From: Leptobrachium leishanense
Lineage: Eukaryota > Chordata > Amphibia > Anura > Megophryidae
Direction: 5' to 3'
Length of the DNA stretch: 64,000 nt
Assembly (NCBI GenBank): GCA_009667805.1
Contig: CM019075.1
Location: 14,151,738 to 14,215,737 of the forward strand
The notes below the pieces were generated by a model. It did no database searches and had not been told where the DNA came from. It saw nothing but the letters and a program-made list of their open reading frames with translations. Positions 48,720 to 59,120 of this stretch are shown one piece after another. The position numbers were made by a program, and so were the translations under genes. How positions within the stretch are numbered: the stretch's first letter is position 1; the number at the start of each line of letters is the position of its first letter.

Positions 48720-49070
48720 AAGATACTAACTTATCGTCATACTCAGATGAGTTCTTTAATTTGATCTAATAATTCCAAGATTTTCATAGTGTAGTTAAGG
48801 AAAGTCAGGATTTTAATAATGATTCGGAGGCGAATATTTGCTTTAAACTTTCTTTACTTTTGCCTCACAGCAACCTTACAACTGTAAAAAATGTTAGTAG
48901 GACTAGACAGAAAAACACATATGGTATAAAGGCCCTGCCCGTAGTCCCAGCATCCAATCTGGTCTTGATGCTGCGGCACAGGAGGAACACAGGTTAACTC
49001 CTCTTTCTTTGCTGTGCCTCACACGGACCAGATAAGTATTCGACACTCCACAAATTTACGAATTTGGGGG
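48720..49070 (+). repeat. DIRS copy 3, left-end stub
   Basis: The segment 'gattcggaggcgaatatttg', then 'actttctttacttt' and 'acagcaac' (48,819-48,870) matches the left terminal repeat of copy 1. 'aactcctctttctttgctg' followed by 'cagataagtattcgacactcc' and 'acaaattt' (48,994-49,062) matches copy 1 at 35,086-35,150. No DIRS coding sequence follows; ordinary intron leads to the exon at 49,230. The 48,700-48,820 part also resembles an internal complementary junction. Confidence 0.68.
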
Positions 49071-49193
49071 GGCTATTATTCAATTTGACTTTATATATGT
49101 GTGTTAGCACTGTTAATTTAACAAAACCCAGAAAGGCCAAATCTTCCCTCCCACCCCAGATATCACACACAGCCCAACAATTGGCTCATATCA

Positions 49194-49481
<288 letters not shown>

Positions 49482-49699
49482 CTAGGAAGGTGTGAAAAGT
49501 AGAGGAAGGCTCCCCTGGGGGAAGTCAGGAGAAATAAGTTATTTGAGTGTTCCTAGGCCGTCAGGGAGAAGGTGGATGTGACAGAGCTCGGTACTTGGAC
49601 CTGAATATCCACATTAATGTCACTCCCTTGCAGAACATCAGGACATCTGTTCTCCACCATAAATTTTCAGTGCTTTCCCCTGCCCTTAGCTGAGGCTTG

Positions 49700-49835
49700 A
49701 GGATGGATAAAATAAATAAGCAGGCCTCCTGAATGTATTGTAGAATAGTCCCGTTTACCCACTTTAACTTTACCCACTGCACCTTGTACAGCGCTGCAGA
49801 ATGTGCTGGCGCTTAATAAATAATAAATAGCATCC
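49700..49835 (+). repeat. L2-like 3' tail fragment
   Basis: The segment contains 'tgaatgtattgtagaatagt', 'tttacccactgcacc', 'ttgtacagcgctgcagaatg', then 'tggcgcttaataaataataa'. This is the same tail as at 50,800-50,880. Confidence 0.7.
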
Positions 49836-50409
49836 CCCAGACATGAGACATGATTCATGGGTTTATTGGGATAAAAACACGTGGACACTTTAATGAAACA
49901 CATGACATGAAGCAAATATATATAGAGTGCAAGAAAGGCCAGAGAGAACAATGGAAGATGACACGCCTCCTGCTTTCCACCTCTGGAGATCTTGTGCATG
50001 CAACCATAGCCCAAACCTAAACAAAAGGAATAATGGAGCTTATTGCAACCGCAGCTTGGGCACCAGGATGTGTGTATACGTTTGCTAACAGATAAAACAA
50101 CCACACAACAGTCTGATAGAGACAAACGTAAAGGTTGGCTCTGCAAACGAGCGCTCAAATCTATCTCAGCTTTAACACAACATAAACAATAACAGAAAAC
50201 GCATCGTTACATAGGCTGAAAGAAGACACACATCCATCGAGTTCAGCCTTTCCCACATCACCAACTGCTGTTGATCCAAAAGAAGCAAAAAAAACAGTAT
50301 AAAGCACTCACCAATATGCAACACACTGGGGGAAAATTCCTTCTAGCCCCCGATGGTGTCAGATTTCTCCTTGGATCAAGCATGAACAGAAACACAGAAA
50401 CCCTGTATC

Positions 50410-50882
50410 TATGAGCGATACAGGGTGGCTTGGACACGGAGAGGTTTGGAGAACAACATGTGTCAAACCTGCCAGAACCCCCAGTCCCACACTTCTCAAA
50501 AGTTACTTAGGTCAAGGTACCCCCCCCCCCCAGTCCAAAGTGATTCCCGTCACAGTGGAACTGATGATCTGGCTTCTTTTAAACACTCCCTAAAGACCCT
50601 TCTGTTTAGAGAAGCCGACCACCTGACTCCATAACAAGACATCCGACAGACCTAAAAATGGTATGAACTCATCACTGCAGCCCCCCCACCCTCTTTCGAA
50701 TCCCCTCACCCATTGAGATTGTAAATTCCCACGGGAATAGGGCCCTCATGTCCTCCTGTATCTGCTGGCAGCAATACTGACCTGCCTCCTTTATGTACTG
50801 TAAAATTGTCTTGTCTTTACCCATTGCACCTTTGTACAGCGCTGCAGAATGTGTTGGCGCTTAAGAAATAATAAGTAATAAT
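50410..50882 (+). mobile_element. L2-like LINE 3' end
   Basis: The end of the LINE ORF is visible as ASFKHSLKTLLFREADHLTP and a stop near 50,632. It is followed by a 3' UTR with 'gattgtaaattcccacggga', 'tagggccctc', 'gtacagcgctgcagaatgtg' and 'ttggcgcttaagaaataata'. It lies in the GATAD2B intron between the exons at 49,361 and 50,929, ending only about 45 bp from the latter. A C-run near 50,520 interrupts the frame. Confidence 0.78.
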
Positions 50883-50901
50883 AATGGCGATCAGGCACCT
50901 A

Positions 50902-51072
<171 letters not shown>

Positions 51073-51322
51073 TCAGAGAGCGCTCTCTGGCGTTAGAACG
51101 GGGCATCTGTGGAATGGCTATCCCAGGTGCGCAATCACTGCCGTGCTCGCTCACGTTAGAAAACGCACAAACGCAGACAGGAATGGGGTGAAGAATAACA
51201 GACTTTAGACCTCTAAACAAAAAAAAGAAAAGCCGGCGGCACAGAAAACGCAAATAAAGACGGCAAGAGAGCAGGGCAGAGAGAGGCTGTGCAATTTCAT
51301 GAGACGCGGAGACGAGTCTTAC

Positions 51323-51452
51323 CTTGAACAACTCCGTGTTTGCCGTCTTGAGTCGGTCTTCTATACGGGGGCCGGATTTAGGACTGGATGCTTCATTGTC
51401 TGATAGAACAATGATGTCTGGAGAAGGGGTCAGTCCTCCCCGGTCCTGGTCG
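51323..51452 (-). CDS. GATAD2B: GATAD2B exon (TPSPDIIVLSDNEASSP segment)
   Basis: The 130-nt exon starts in phase 2 (one base completing a serine codon). It reads DQDRGGLTPSPDIIVLSDNE, then ASSPKSGPRIEDRLKTANTE and LFK. The SPDIIVLSDNE block, which looks like a SUMO-interacting or acidic motif, is conserved in p66 proteins just before CR1. The acceptor is CTTCGCAG. No exon upstream of this one could be found, although the phase requires one ending in two bases of a serine codon. Confidence 0.95.
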
Positions 51453-51624
51453 CTGCGAAGGTCAGGCAGAGAGTAATGATTGGTACAGAATCTAAACCCA
51501 AACTGACAGCCTTAATAAATTGCTTTCGCGGGTCCCTCCCTGTGCTCCCCCTTGGCATGGAGGGGTGATAGATGTCCTTAAAAGACAAATCAATCGGGCA
51601 ACCAAATAACTGTTGTTAAAGCAC

Positions 51625-51730
51625 TGGATCTCCACCTCCAGCCCCGTCAGATGTTGCTGAATGACAACTCCCATGTTTCTCTGGCCACCTATTGCAAGCA
51701 AAGAATTCTGGGGATTGTAGGGCATAAAGA
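51625..51730. repeat. Short frog-type repeat (actccca/ctggccacctattgc)
   Basis: The segment with 'gacaactcccatg', 'tctctggccacctattgcaa' and 'gaattctggggattgtaggg' recurs in the opposite direction at 61,690-61,765. Confidence 0.6.
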
Positions 51731-51799
51731 TCTGGAGTGTCAAAGCTTGACAGCCCTGGGAAATTGAGGAAGGGTGAGAGCTGGGGTCAGCAGCCCCCC

Positions 51800-51902
51800 C
51801 CCCCAGATGTTTAGGAAATATACCTCCTGTGAGTCTTACTCATTGCCAGTCTGAGCCTCATGGGAGATGTAGTTCCTAAGCATCTGGAGGTCGCCGGTTG
51901 TT
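51800..51902. mobile_element. Short palindromic MITE (agatgt family), copy 2
   Basis: It is bounded by 'ccccagatgtttagga' and 'cctaagcatctggagg', with the core 'tcatgggagatgtagttc'. It shares this layout with 27,516-27,645 and 61,085-61,190. Confidence 0.68.
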
Positions 51903-53213
51903 GACTCCTGGGGTAGAGACTTGGCCGGAGGAGAATAGAAGACTGATAGCAGATGACCTTTACTATATTTTCCATACATTTTTAGCAATCGTTAAAAGGA
52001 CCTGGCTGGTTCCAGCTTGCCAAGTCCCCGACACATTGGAAATCTCTAGAATGGTTCTAGATCGAGGAACATCCATCGTAGAAGTCTGCCCAACCGCGGA
52101 GGCATCATTACATCCAGAACAGCAGCTGTGCCTTTTTACGTAAAGACATAAAACGGTCCCTTGCTGGTCATTTGCGAGGATGTGAGGTCTACCACACGCA
52201 CCTCAAAGAGATCTGCTCCCTGTCAATATGTCTCATTGCACGAGATCCACACAACCTGACCTTCTGCCGGTAGCCTGACCAGCCCCAGGTCGCTGTGTAT
52301 TCTTCTCTGGTTCCTTCATTGTGGTCAAAATGGGAATACAAACCCTATATATAGCCTTTTTATCATCATGTGTACAGGGCTACACAGGGAACTTCCTGGA
52401 AGACACGAGGGCTTGGAGGACGGCCATTTTTTCCCGCAGACATAAGGAAGGTGACCTTTTCTTTCCTGGGCCAGATGTAGGTCTAGTTGAGGGTTCCGGC
52501 CTAGAGACCATTAGACGTTGCGTCCTTCAGGACGGCCTCGATACCGTCCGGCCATTATTTTACACCTGAGACAACTATGGGTAAAGGTCTACCCGCCTCC
52601 ACGTGGTCTACGAGGATTAAGGGCAAACTAAACATAAACAACTGCCTTCTTGATCACTTCCGTTTCTTTTTTTACTTTGAGAAATGACGTCCCGGACTAA
52701 ACGCTGACTTTTCAAACCCAGTATTAGTTATTATATATATATATATATTATGTCACTTATATTGCATTTATTGTTACGATAGATTTATTTATTGGTTTCC
52801 CGTTCCTTCTTATTTATCGTTTAATCTATTGGGTCGCTGCAATCCGAAGCATCGCAAAAAAAGTGGACGTCACATCCCGACCATCTCGGATTTCCATGAA
52901 ATTTGTCGCGATGGTAGCGGACATGAAGTAACTCCCATATGTAAAGTTCTAGCCCTCAGCGATGCGCGATATTCATACCGACTGCTTCCCAACATGATAA
53001 AAACAATACAATCTTTTTGGTTGCGAGCTCAATCGATCCATGTGATCTTTGCTTGGGAGGGAGGCAGCACGTGGTGTCGGGCTTGTTTTAAATTTAATGG
53101 AACGCAGTTTCCTTCAAAAATTGTTTAGATTAAAATACGGATGTTATCGTGACCTTTGACCTTATATCAAAAACAGTATACAATTAATTGTTTGCCAAAA
53201 ATATATGTCATGG
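51903..53213. other. Intron or 5' flank, no exon found
   Basis: This stretch was scanned on both strands for the missing N-terminal GATAD2B exons without success. It has a (TA)n run near 52,732-52,750. The frame at 52,829-53,128 has no recognisable domain. Confidence 0.4.
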
Positions 53214-53230
53214 ATATATATATATATATA
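53214..53230. repeat. (TA)n microsatellite at the palindrome edge
   Basis: A short TA run directly precedes the left arm of the palindrome at 53,231. Confidence 0.75.
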
Positions 53231-53705
53231 AAACAAAACCATGAAGAGAGCACTCCAGACAAACACATTCAAAAACCTGAAACAACAGCTCCACGCATGG
53301 GTACATAATACCAGCTTTTACCACATGGTGAAAATTTCTTAACTCTGAGCTTTTCTGAATAAAATGGTGGAAATTTGGTTCACAATGAACGGCCGTGAAT
53401 TGCTTAAGCCTGTCAACAGCGTCAATGTAATCCACCCTCTGGCAGGTCCTCCTCCCATGATGGGCAGTCATTAGGTTTGCAGAGTAGGACCTGCCAGAGG
53501 GTGGATTACATTGACGCTGTTGACAGGCTTAAGCAATTCACGGCCGTTCATTGTGAACCAAATTTCCACCATTTTATTCAGCAAAGCTCAGAGTTAAGAA
53601 ATTTTCACCATGTGGTAAAAGCTGGTATTATGTACCCATGCATGGAGCTGTTGTTGCAGGTTTTTGAATGTGTTTGTCTGGAGTGCTCTCTCCATGGTTT
53701 TGTTT
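53231..53705. repeat. Near-perfect palindrome, 220-bp arms, 35-bp spacer
   Basis: The left arm is 53,231-53,450 and the right arm 53,486-53,705. By eye the arms differ at about four or five positions (for example near 53,243, 53,274, 53,288 and 53,355), so identity is about 98%. The short open frames on both strands (53,208-53,471 minus and 53,477-53,749 plus) are mirror translations of the same arm. No TSD was identified. Confidence 0.93.
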
Positions 53706-53861
53706 TGTATTTTATTTTGAGACGCACCCGCACTGAAACGCTTAGTTAAGGCTGAGTGCAACCCCCCCCATGTGTTTTTCATATATATAAATATATTTAA
53801 GTTGTGGTGGAGGGAAAAATATGAGATTAAAAGCCTTCAACTGCAACATAGTCGCCACCCA

Positions 53862-53925
53862 GGACATACTTGAAAATGAGAGAAATCTCAATGTATCCTT
53901 CCTGGTAAAATACTTTCTCAAATTT
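53862..53925 (+). repeat. L2-like LINE 3' tail fragment
   Basis: 'cccaggacatacttgaaaat', 'gagagaaatctcaatgtatc' and 'cttcctggtaaaatact' match the tail at 10,090-10,143. Confidence 0.8.
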
Positions 53926-53964
53926 TTTTTTAAAAAAAGTTATAAATAGGAATCCACAATACCA

Positions 53965-55088
53965 ATACCAGTATCTGGTCTGGGGCCTATGTATATGGGT
54001 GGATATATCTGGTCTGGGGTCTGTGTACATGTATCTGAGTGGGTATTTCTGGTCTGGGGTCTGTGGGTCTGAGTGGGTATATCTGGTCTGGGGACTGTGG
54101 GTATATCTGGTCTGGGGTCTGAGTGGGTATTTCTGGTCTGGGGTCTGTGTGTCTGAGTGGGTATATCTGGTCTGGGGACTGTGGGTCTGAGTGGGTATAT
54201 CTGGTCTGCGAACTGTGGGTCTGAGTGGGTATATCTGGTCTGGGGTCTGTGTGTCTGAGTGGGTATATCTGGTCTGGGGACTGTGTGTCTGAGTGGGTAT
54301 ATCTGGTCTGGGGTCTGAGTGGGTATATCTGGTCTGGGGTTTGAGTGGGTATATCTGGTCTGGGGTCTGTGTGCCTGAGTGGGTATATCTGGTCTGGGGA
54401 CTGTGGGTATATCTGGTCTGGGGTTTGAGTGGGTATATCTGGTCTGGGGTCTGTGGGTCTGAGTGGGTATATCTGATCTGGGGTCTGTGTGTCTGAGTGG
54501 GTATATCTGGTCTGGGGTCTGAGTGGGTATATCTGGTCTGGGGTCTGTGGGTCTGAGTGGGTATATCTGGTCTGGGGTCTGTGGGTCTGAATGGGTATAT
54601 CTGGTCTGGGGTCTGAGTGGGTATATCTGGTCTGTGGGTCTGAGTGGCTATATCTGGTCTGTGGGTCTGAGTGGGTATATCTGGTCTGTGGGTCTGAGTG
54701 GGTATATCTGGTCTGTGGGTCTGTGTGGGTAGATCTGGTCTGGGGTCTGTGTGGGTAGATCTGGTCTGGGGTCTGTGTCTGTAATATATATGTATCTGGT
54801 GTGAGGTCTGCAAGTATACATGTATCTGCGTGGGTATACACATATGAGGTCTGAGTGGGTATACATATATCTGAAATGAGGTGTGTGCAGTGGGTAAATG
54901 AGGTGTCTTGCCATACATTGCAATATTAACATAAACTGGACAGGCTTTCAAAAACATCCTAAATTGTTTATTGGAAAGCGTCACATGACTTTAAATAAAG
55001 GTATCGGCACTCCGTATCAGTGAGTACCTAAAACAAATGTATTGGTACTTGTACTCGGTCCTAAAAAAGTGGTATCGGTGCATCCCTA
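53965..55088. mobile_element. hAT MITE of the TAGGGATGCACCGATAC family, left end missing
   Basis: The right end GTATCGGTGCATCCCTA stops at 55,088. It is preceded by 'ttattggaaagcgtcacatg' near 54,968, as in the copy at 47,697-48,595. The minisatellite at 53,980-54,780 occupies the place where that copy carries its own array. The left terminus is absent; the sequence there is a LINE tail and palindrome instead. The left border is approximate. Confidence 0.72.
53980..54780. repeat. Minisatellite 'gagtgggtatatctggtctg' in a hAT MITE
   Basis: Units of about 18 and 34 bp alternate: 'gtgggtatatctggtctggg', with or without 'gtctgtgggtctga'. About 30 modules are present. Minus frames stay open across it (HRPQTRYTHSD type), giving spurious proteins of up to 385 residues. 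Confidence 0.93.
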
Positions 55089-55176
55089 ATAATAAACTTT
55101 TATATATATATTTATTAATCTACAAGGGTTGTAGTGGAGGACAATAAGTGAGATAAAAGGCCTCCACACTATAATA

Positions 55177-55501
55177 AGTGTGTTTATTATTGCAGAAGCC
55201 ACTTGCACATCACAGCAATTCGATGAATTGCATCCCACAGCTCCTGTGCAACATTCCCCATATTCAGCAAGGAATTCTGGGTAGGATATGCAAATGACAT
55301 CCGTCTCACTTTTATGCATCCTGGGTCTGTTATTACACAGAACCCTAAAATCAATGCACTGTGGCTTTGTGAGACAGATGTCATTTACATATCCTACCCA
55401 GAATTCCTTGCTGCATATGGGGAATGTGGCACAGGAGCACTGGGATGCAATTCATCGAATTGCTGTGATTTGCAAGTGGCTTCTGCAATGATAAACACAC
55501 T
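55177..55501. mobile_element. 325-bp hairpin MITE, 133-bp arms
   Basis: The left arm 55,177-55,309 and the right arm 55,369-55,501 are inverse copies with about 8 mismatches. The ends are AGTGTGTTTATTATTGCAGA and the inverse. The flanks offer only TA or ATA as a possible duplication. The next element, a hAT MITE, has its target duplication starting directly at 55,502. Confidence 0.82.
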
Positions 55502-55509
55502 ATATATAC

Positions 55510-56527
55510 TAGGGATGCACCGATACCAATACCAGTATCGGTATCGGTGCCGATACTACCGTTTTGACGAGTACTCGTACTAGTCAAAAATCGCCCGATA
55601 CTTTTACCGATACTTCCGCTCCAGTGGGACAGCAATCGCAGCCTCCGGGCTTGAAACTGCTTGAATCGCGGCATTCGTGGCTTCAAACTCGGCCTCTGGC
55701 GCTCACTCTGTGCGTGTTCGTCGCACGAGTCACGCATCACCGCACCGAGAGACTGACCGATCACGTGTGACTGGCTGCTAGTCATAAAAGGAGTGGCACG
55801 TCTCACTAGAAGCAGGTGTGTATGTTCTGGCTGTCTCTTTCCCCCCCCCCCAAACGAAAAAATTTATTTATTTTGCCCAGCAACTTGTTTTTGTTAGTTT
55901 GCAGGGGGAAGGGACAGACATACTATAAACTTTGAAGGCCTGATGCAGCGGATCGGACTCAGAGGCCTGTCCCGACACTCCGATAAATAAGTTGCTGGGC
56001 AAAATAAATGATCGGAGTGCCGGGACAGGCCTCCGAACGGCTGCATCAGGCCTGCAAAGTTTATTGTTTATCTGTCCCTTCCCCCAGCGAAGGAAAATAA
56101 ATTGATAGGGGGGAAAACAGAGTGTTGGGACAGCAGGACTCTGAAGTTTATATTCAGTTTGTCCCCTCTCTCCCCCCACCGCCTAAACAAAAGAAAATAA
56201 ATTGATAGGGGGGAAAACGGAGTGCTGGGGCAGTTATTATAAACAGTGATTATAGCAAATTAATATTCATTCAATCTTTGACCATGCTGTGAATACAGAA
56301 TGAATAAACAAAATGAAATTTTTTTCCCCTTTGCTGAATAGTGAATAGAATAGTGATTAATTATTATTAATCACTATTCAGCAATGGAAAAATAATTTAT
56401 TCTTTCGTAGTTTTAGAAAAAATGTGTCCTGTCCCTTTAAGAAAAAGTATCGGTAATTGGTATCAGTGAGTACTTGAACAAAAGTATCGGTACTCGGTCT
56501 TAAAAAAGTGGTATCGGTGCATCCCTA
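55510..56527. mobile_element. 1,018-bp hAT MITE of the TAGGGATGCACCGATAC family, complete
   Basis: The ends are TAGGGATGCACCGATACC and GGTATCGGTGCATCCCTA. The flanks ATATATAC at 55,502-55,509 and 56,528-56,535 are identical over 8 bp. Inside is an inverted pair around 55,985 ('gttgctgggcaaaataa', 'cggacaggcct'-type arms at 55,870-55,990 and 55,990-56,080). This copy lacks a minisatellite, unlike its relatives at 47,697 and 54 kb. It has no coding sequence. Confidence 0.93.
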
Positions 56528-56535
56528 ATATATAC

Positions 56536-56979
56536 ATATATATATATATTACACAGTTAAATGTATTCTCTCTTTAGTGTACGTTTTGTTTTGGGACCAG
56601 GAGAAAAACAAAAGAAGCAAAAAACCATGAAAGTAGCTCATAGAAGAAAAAAAACACACACTGATAATCACAAAGTTTCCACAGAGTCGCCGCATTAAAC
56701 AGTTAGCAGCAGCGATATTGTAACGCAGCTTCACTGCATTTTCGCTGGGTTCCCTGGAAAAGGCCCGAGAGTCGAGGCAAGTCCTACATATCAGGGCTTG
56801 CATATGTCTATCAAACCTAGGAGCCAACTACGCATTACTAGGAATGTCCCGATTGCTACTTTTGAACTGCTGATTTCAAACAGGTCGAGTGGTATTTGGG
56901 GTGGCCGATACAGAGCCCCGATCCAATACTGCTCGACTCTTGTGTAAGGGAACCCCTGGGCCTCGACATTCACTCACGA
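56536..56979. other. No gene seen
   Basis: A/T-rich sequence with a TA run near 56,530-56,550 lies before the 83-bp tandem block. No exon-like frame was recognised. Confidence 0.4.
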
Positions 56980-57240
56980 CGTCTTCCCTGTTTGCTCGCA
57001 GGTCACGCAGCAAGCAGGGAGTGAATGCAGAGGCATCTGGACTCCAGCAGGGAGGGTCGCGGCGTCTTCCCTGTTTGCTCGCAGGTCACGCAGCAAGCAG
57101 GGAGTGAATGCAGAGGCATCTGGACTCCAGCAGGGAGGGTCGCGGCGTCTTCCCTGCTTGCTCGCAGGTCATGCAGCAAGCAGGGAGTGAATGCAGAGGC
57201 ATCAGGACTCCAGCAGGGAGGGTCGCGGCGTCTTCCCTGC
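56980..57240. repeat. 83-bp tandem triplication
   Basis: The landmark CGTCTTCCCTG recurs at 56,980, 57,063, 57,146 and 57,229, exactly 83 bp apart. This gives three full units plus a partial one. The unit contains 'gcaggtcacgcagcaagcag' and 'tggactccagcagggagg'. The few differences between units suggest recent duplication. Confidence 0.93.
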
Positions 57241-58463
57241 CTCCACCATGACTGAAGAGCAGGCACGAGCCCAAACGTTGTGAGGGCATGCATGTAATAA
57301 GGCTCCTTCGTGGTCCATTGTGAGCCAATACCTGGGCTGTAGGAACCAGCTGGGAGGCTCTCTACCTGGCAGGTCTCTGACTCGGGGGTCAGTTTTTCAA
57401 GCCGATCCCTTAAAAATTCCAAGATTGGGTCCTGAATATGATCCTAGGGATCGGGATAACCCTAAACATTATTATGTTTTCGCAGCATTCTGTACAGACC
57501 TTCTAATGGGGGTAAATTCCCGCGGCCTGGTTACCGCCTCGATTTCTGGTACAATAAAATGTCTGGTCATTTTTGTCTTTAATTAAAACCCAAAGATTTA
57601 AAAAAAAAAAAAATTTTAATTTAAAATTGGTCTTAATGGGCTTTTATGGAATATAGGAGAGAACTACACTCTTTAAGAGACACAAACAGTTTATTTTCCC
57701 TTCGGATTGTCAAACAATAAATCAAGATATATGAGGAGTTATTCACAAAGCGCCAACGTCTGCCGGTACTGCAGCACCGACAAATGCCATCACTTCGTCA
57801 AAGTGACATCCTAAGAGCAACAGGCGAGCCTGCACGGTGCAACGACTCCTATAACTTGTTGGATTTTCCTTTTGTGACGGCCCTGCAGTACCGGCAAACA
57901 CCGGCGATTTGCGAATAACCTCTTTAGTAGCCAGAGGCTACATGCCATCCTCCCTACCAGAGTTTTACGTCTCGGCTACTTCTCTACAGTCTCTGTCTCT
58001 GCCGTGAGAGTCTTCGTGTAGCCATGTGTGGATCTGGATTTTGTCGCAGAAGCCGTTCACTTTTTCTCGCTCCCCAGTGATCCGCGGCTCGATCAGCTTG
58101 CACGGACAGAGACACAGCGGTGCTGAACTCCACAAAGACGTGATTGAAGCTGGGACAATAATTATGACATCTCTGCCCATTTTCCAAGCCTCCATCGCTA
58201 TCCTACGAGAAGGAGAACAAAGCGTCTTTTATGTCCGTCGGGCAGGGGTTGGCCGCACCCTGTGGGATTGGAAGTCTGGATTCGGCCGACGCATTGAGGC
58301 TTTCCTGAATGTTTCTCAGGTGACACCCGGGGGGTGGGGGTGGGTCAGGGTGATCGTAGAAAATGCGGTAAGAAAGATGGTAAGTTCCCACAATACGTAT
58401 CACCACCAGAACCCCAATGCTAGACCAGACAAATAGTGGTTTCCCCTCAAACGAAAGAGAGCA
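57241..58463. other. Intron or 5' flank, unassigned
   Basis: Poly-A/T near 57,600-57,615 and palindromic 'agtaccgg' pieces near 57,760 and 57,890 suggest old repeats. A plus frame at 58,026-58,436 and a minus frame at 57,965-58,195 overlap; neither shows a known domain or convincing splice sites. Confidence 0.35.
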
Positions 58464-58820
58464 GTTTAGTATACGTATCTGGTCTGCGCAAATTCAATTG
58501 CCTTCAGAGTTTGGGCGTCTGTCAAAAATGTATAGTCCACATATGGGTATATGTAAAAAAGCAAATAAACACATGATAGTGCATTATATCAAATCGCAGC
58601 AATGAATTAAAAACATATAGTCGTCCCTAGCACTGGCTCTAGATTTGTGAGTGGAACGACCATATGTTTTTCAATTCATTGCTGCGATTTGATATAATGC
58701 ACTATCATGTGTTTATTTGCTTTTTTACATATACCCATATGTGGACTATACATTTTTGACAGACCCCCCCCCCAAACTCTGAAGGCAATTGAATGCGCTG
58801 ACCAGATACGTATACTAAAC
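58464..58820. mobile_element. 357-bp hairpin element
   Basis: The ends GTTTAGTATACGTATCTGGT and the inverse (ending TACGTATACTAAAC) open two arms of about 150 bp that mirror each other nearly throughout. They include 'cacatgatagtgcattatat' and its inverse, with a loop near 58,640. A C-run (about 58,766-58,775) disrupts one arm. It has no coding capacity and no clear TSD. Confidence 0.83.
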
Positions 58821-59019
58821 GGATCGTAGAACATGCTATATCGTTTATTAAAAAGAAGAGGGGTACGACGCGCCTGGAACCTCCATGCACCTGGTGCACA
58901 GGTATCGGACAGAGCAGGCAATGTGACCCTCGGAGACTTCGAAACTGGCTCCCAAATCACTGTAACCTCACTGAGCATGATCAGCCGCTTTCGGGGATTG
59001 AGGTGGAATGTGTCAAAAT

Positions 59020-59120
59020 TAGGGCTGAAACAACTAATTGATTAATCGACAATTAATCGATGATTAAATTAGTTGTCAACTATTTCCATTATGGATTAAT
59101 CGGTGTTGTTTAATCGTCCT
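59020..59120. mobile_element. Partial hAT-like MITE with TAGGGCTG end
   Basis: 'tagggctgaaacaactaatt' followed by 'gattaatcgacaattaatcg' is the kind of terminus seen in short vertebrate hAT derivatives. The opposite terminus was not found. Confidence 0.45.

Larger units (their letters stand above)
40665..48720 (+). mobile_element. DIRS-type retrotransposon, copy 2, degenerate and full of insertions
   Basis: The left end 'aatacacggactt' and 'cttttcttgctttaatata' (40,671-40,705) matches, inverted, 'tatattaaagcaagaagaga' at 48,669-48,688. Its own internal complementary region is at 47,305-47,402 ('aggagcctatgagtccgtgt' and 'ttttaataaggactcg'). Gag-like text appears near 41,120-41,400 and the RT at 41,620-42,300. 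The block MIVTPFWPKQPW is near 42,377, and recombinase parts lie at 42,590-42,990 and 46,440-46,860. Nested inserts account for much of the length. The right border is approximate. Confidence 0.8.

Noticed and set aside
53827..54984. Minus-strand frames of 284 and 385 codons rich in P, Q, T, H
   Set aside because: They translate the hAT-embedded minisatellite; two frames are open at once and neither shows a domain.
57965..58436. Overlapping plus and minus frames as a possible host exon
   Set aside because: No recognisable domain, no consistent GT-AG borders, and palindromic sequence nearby.
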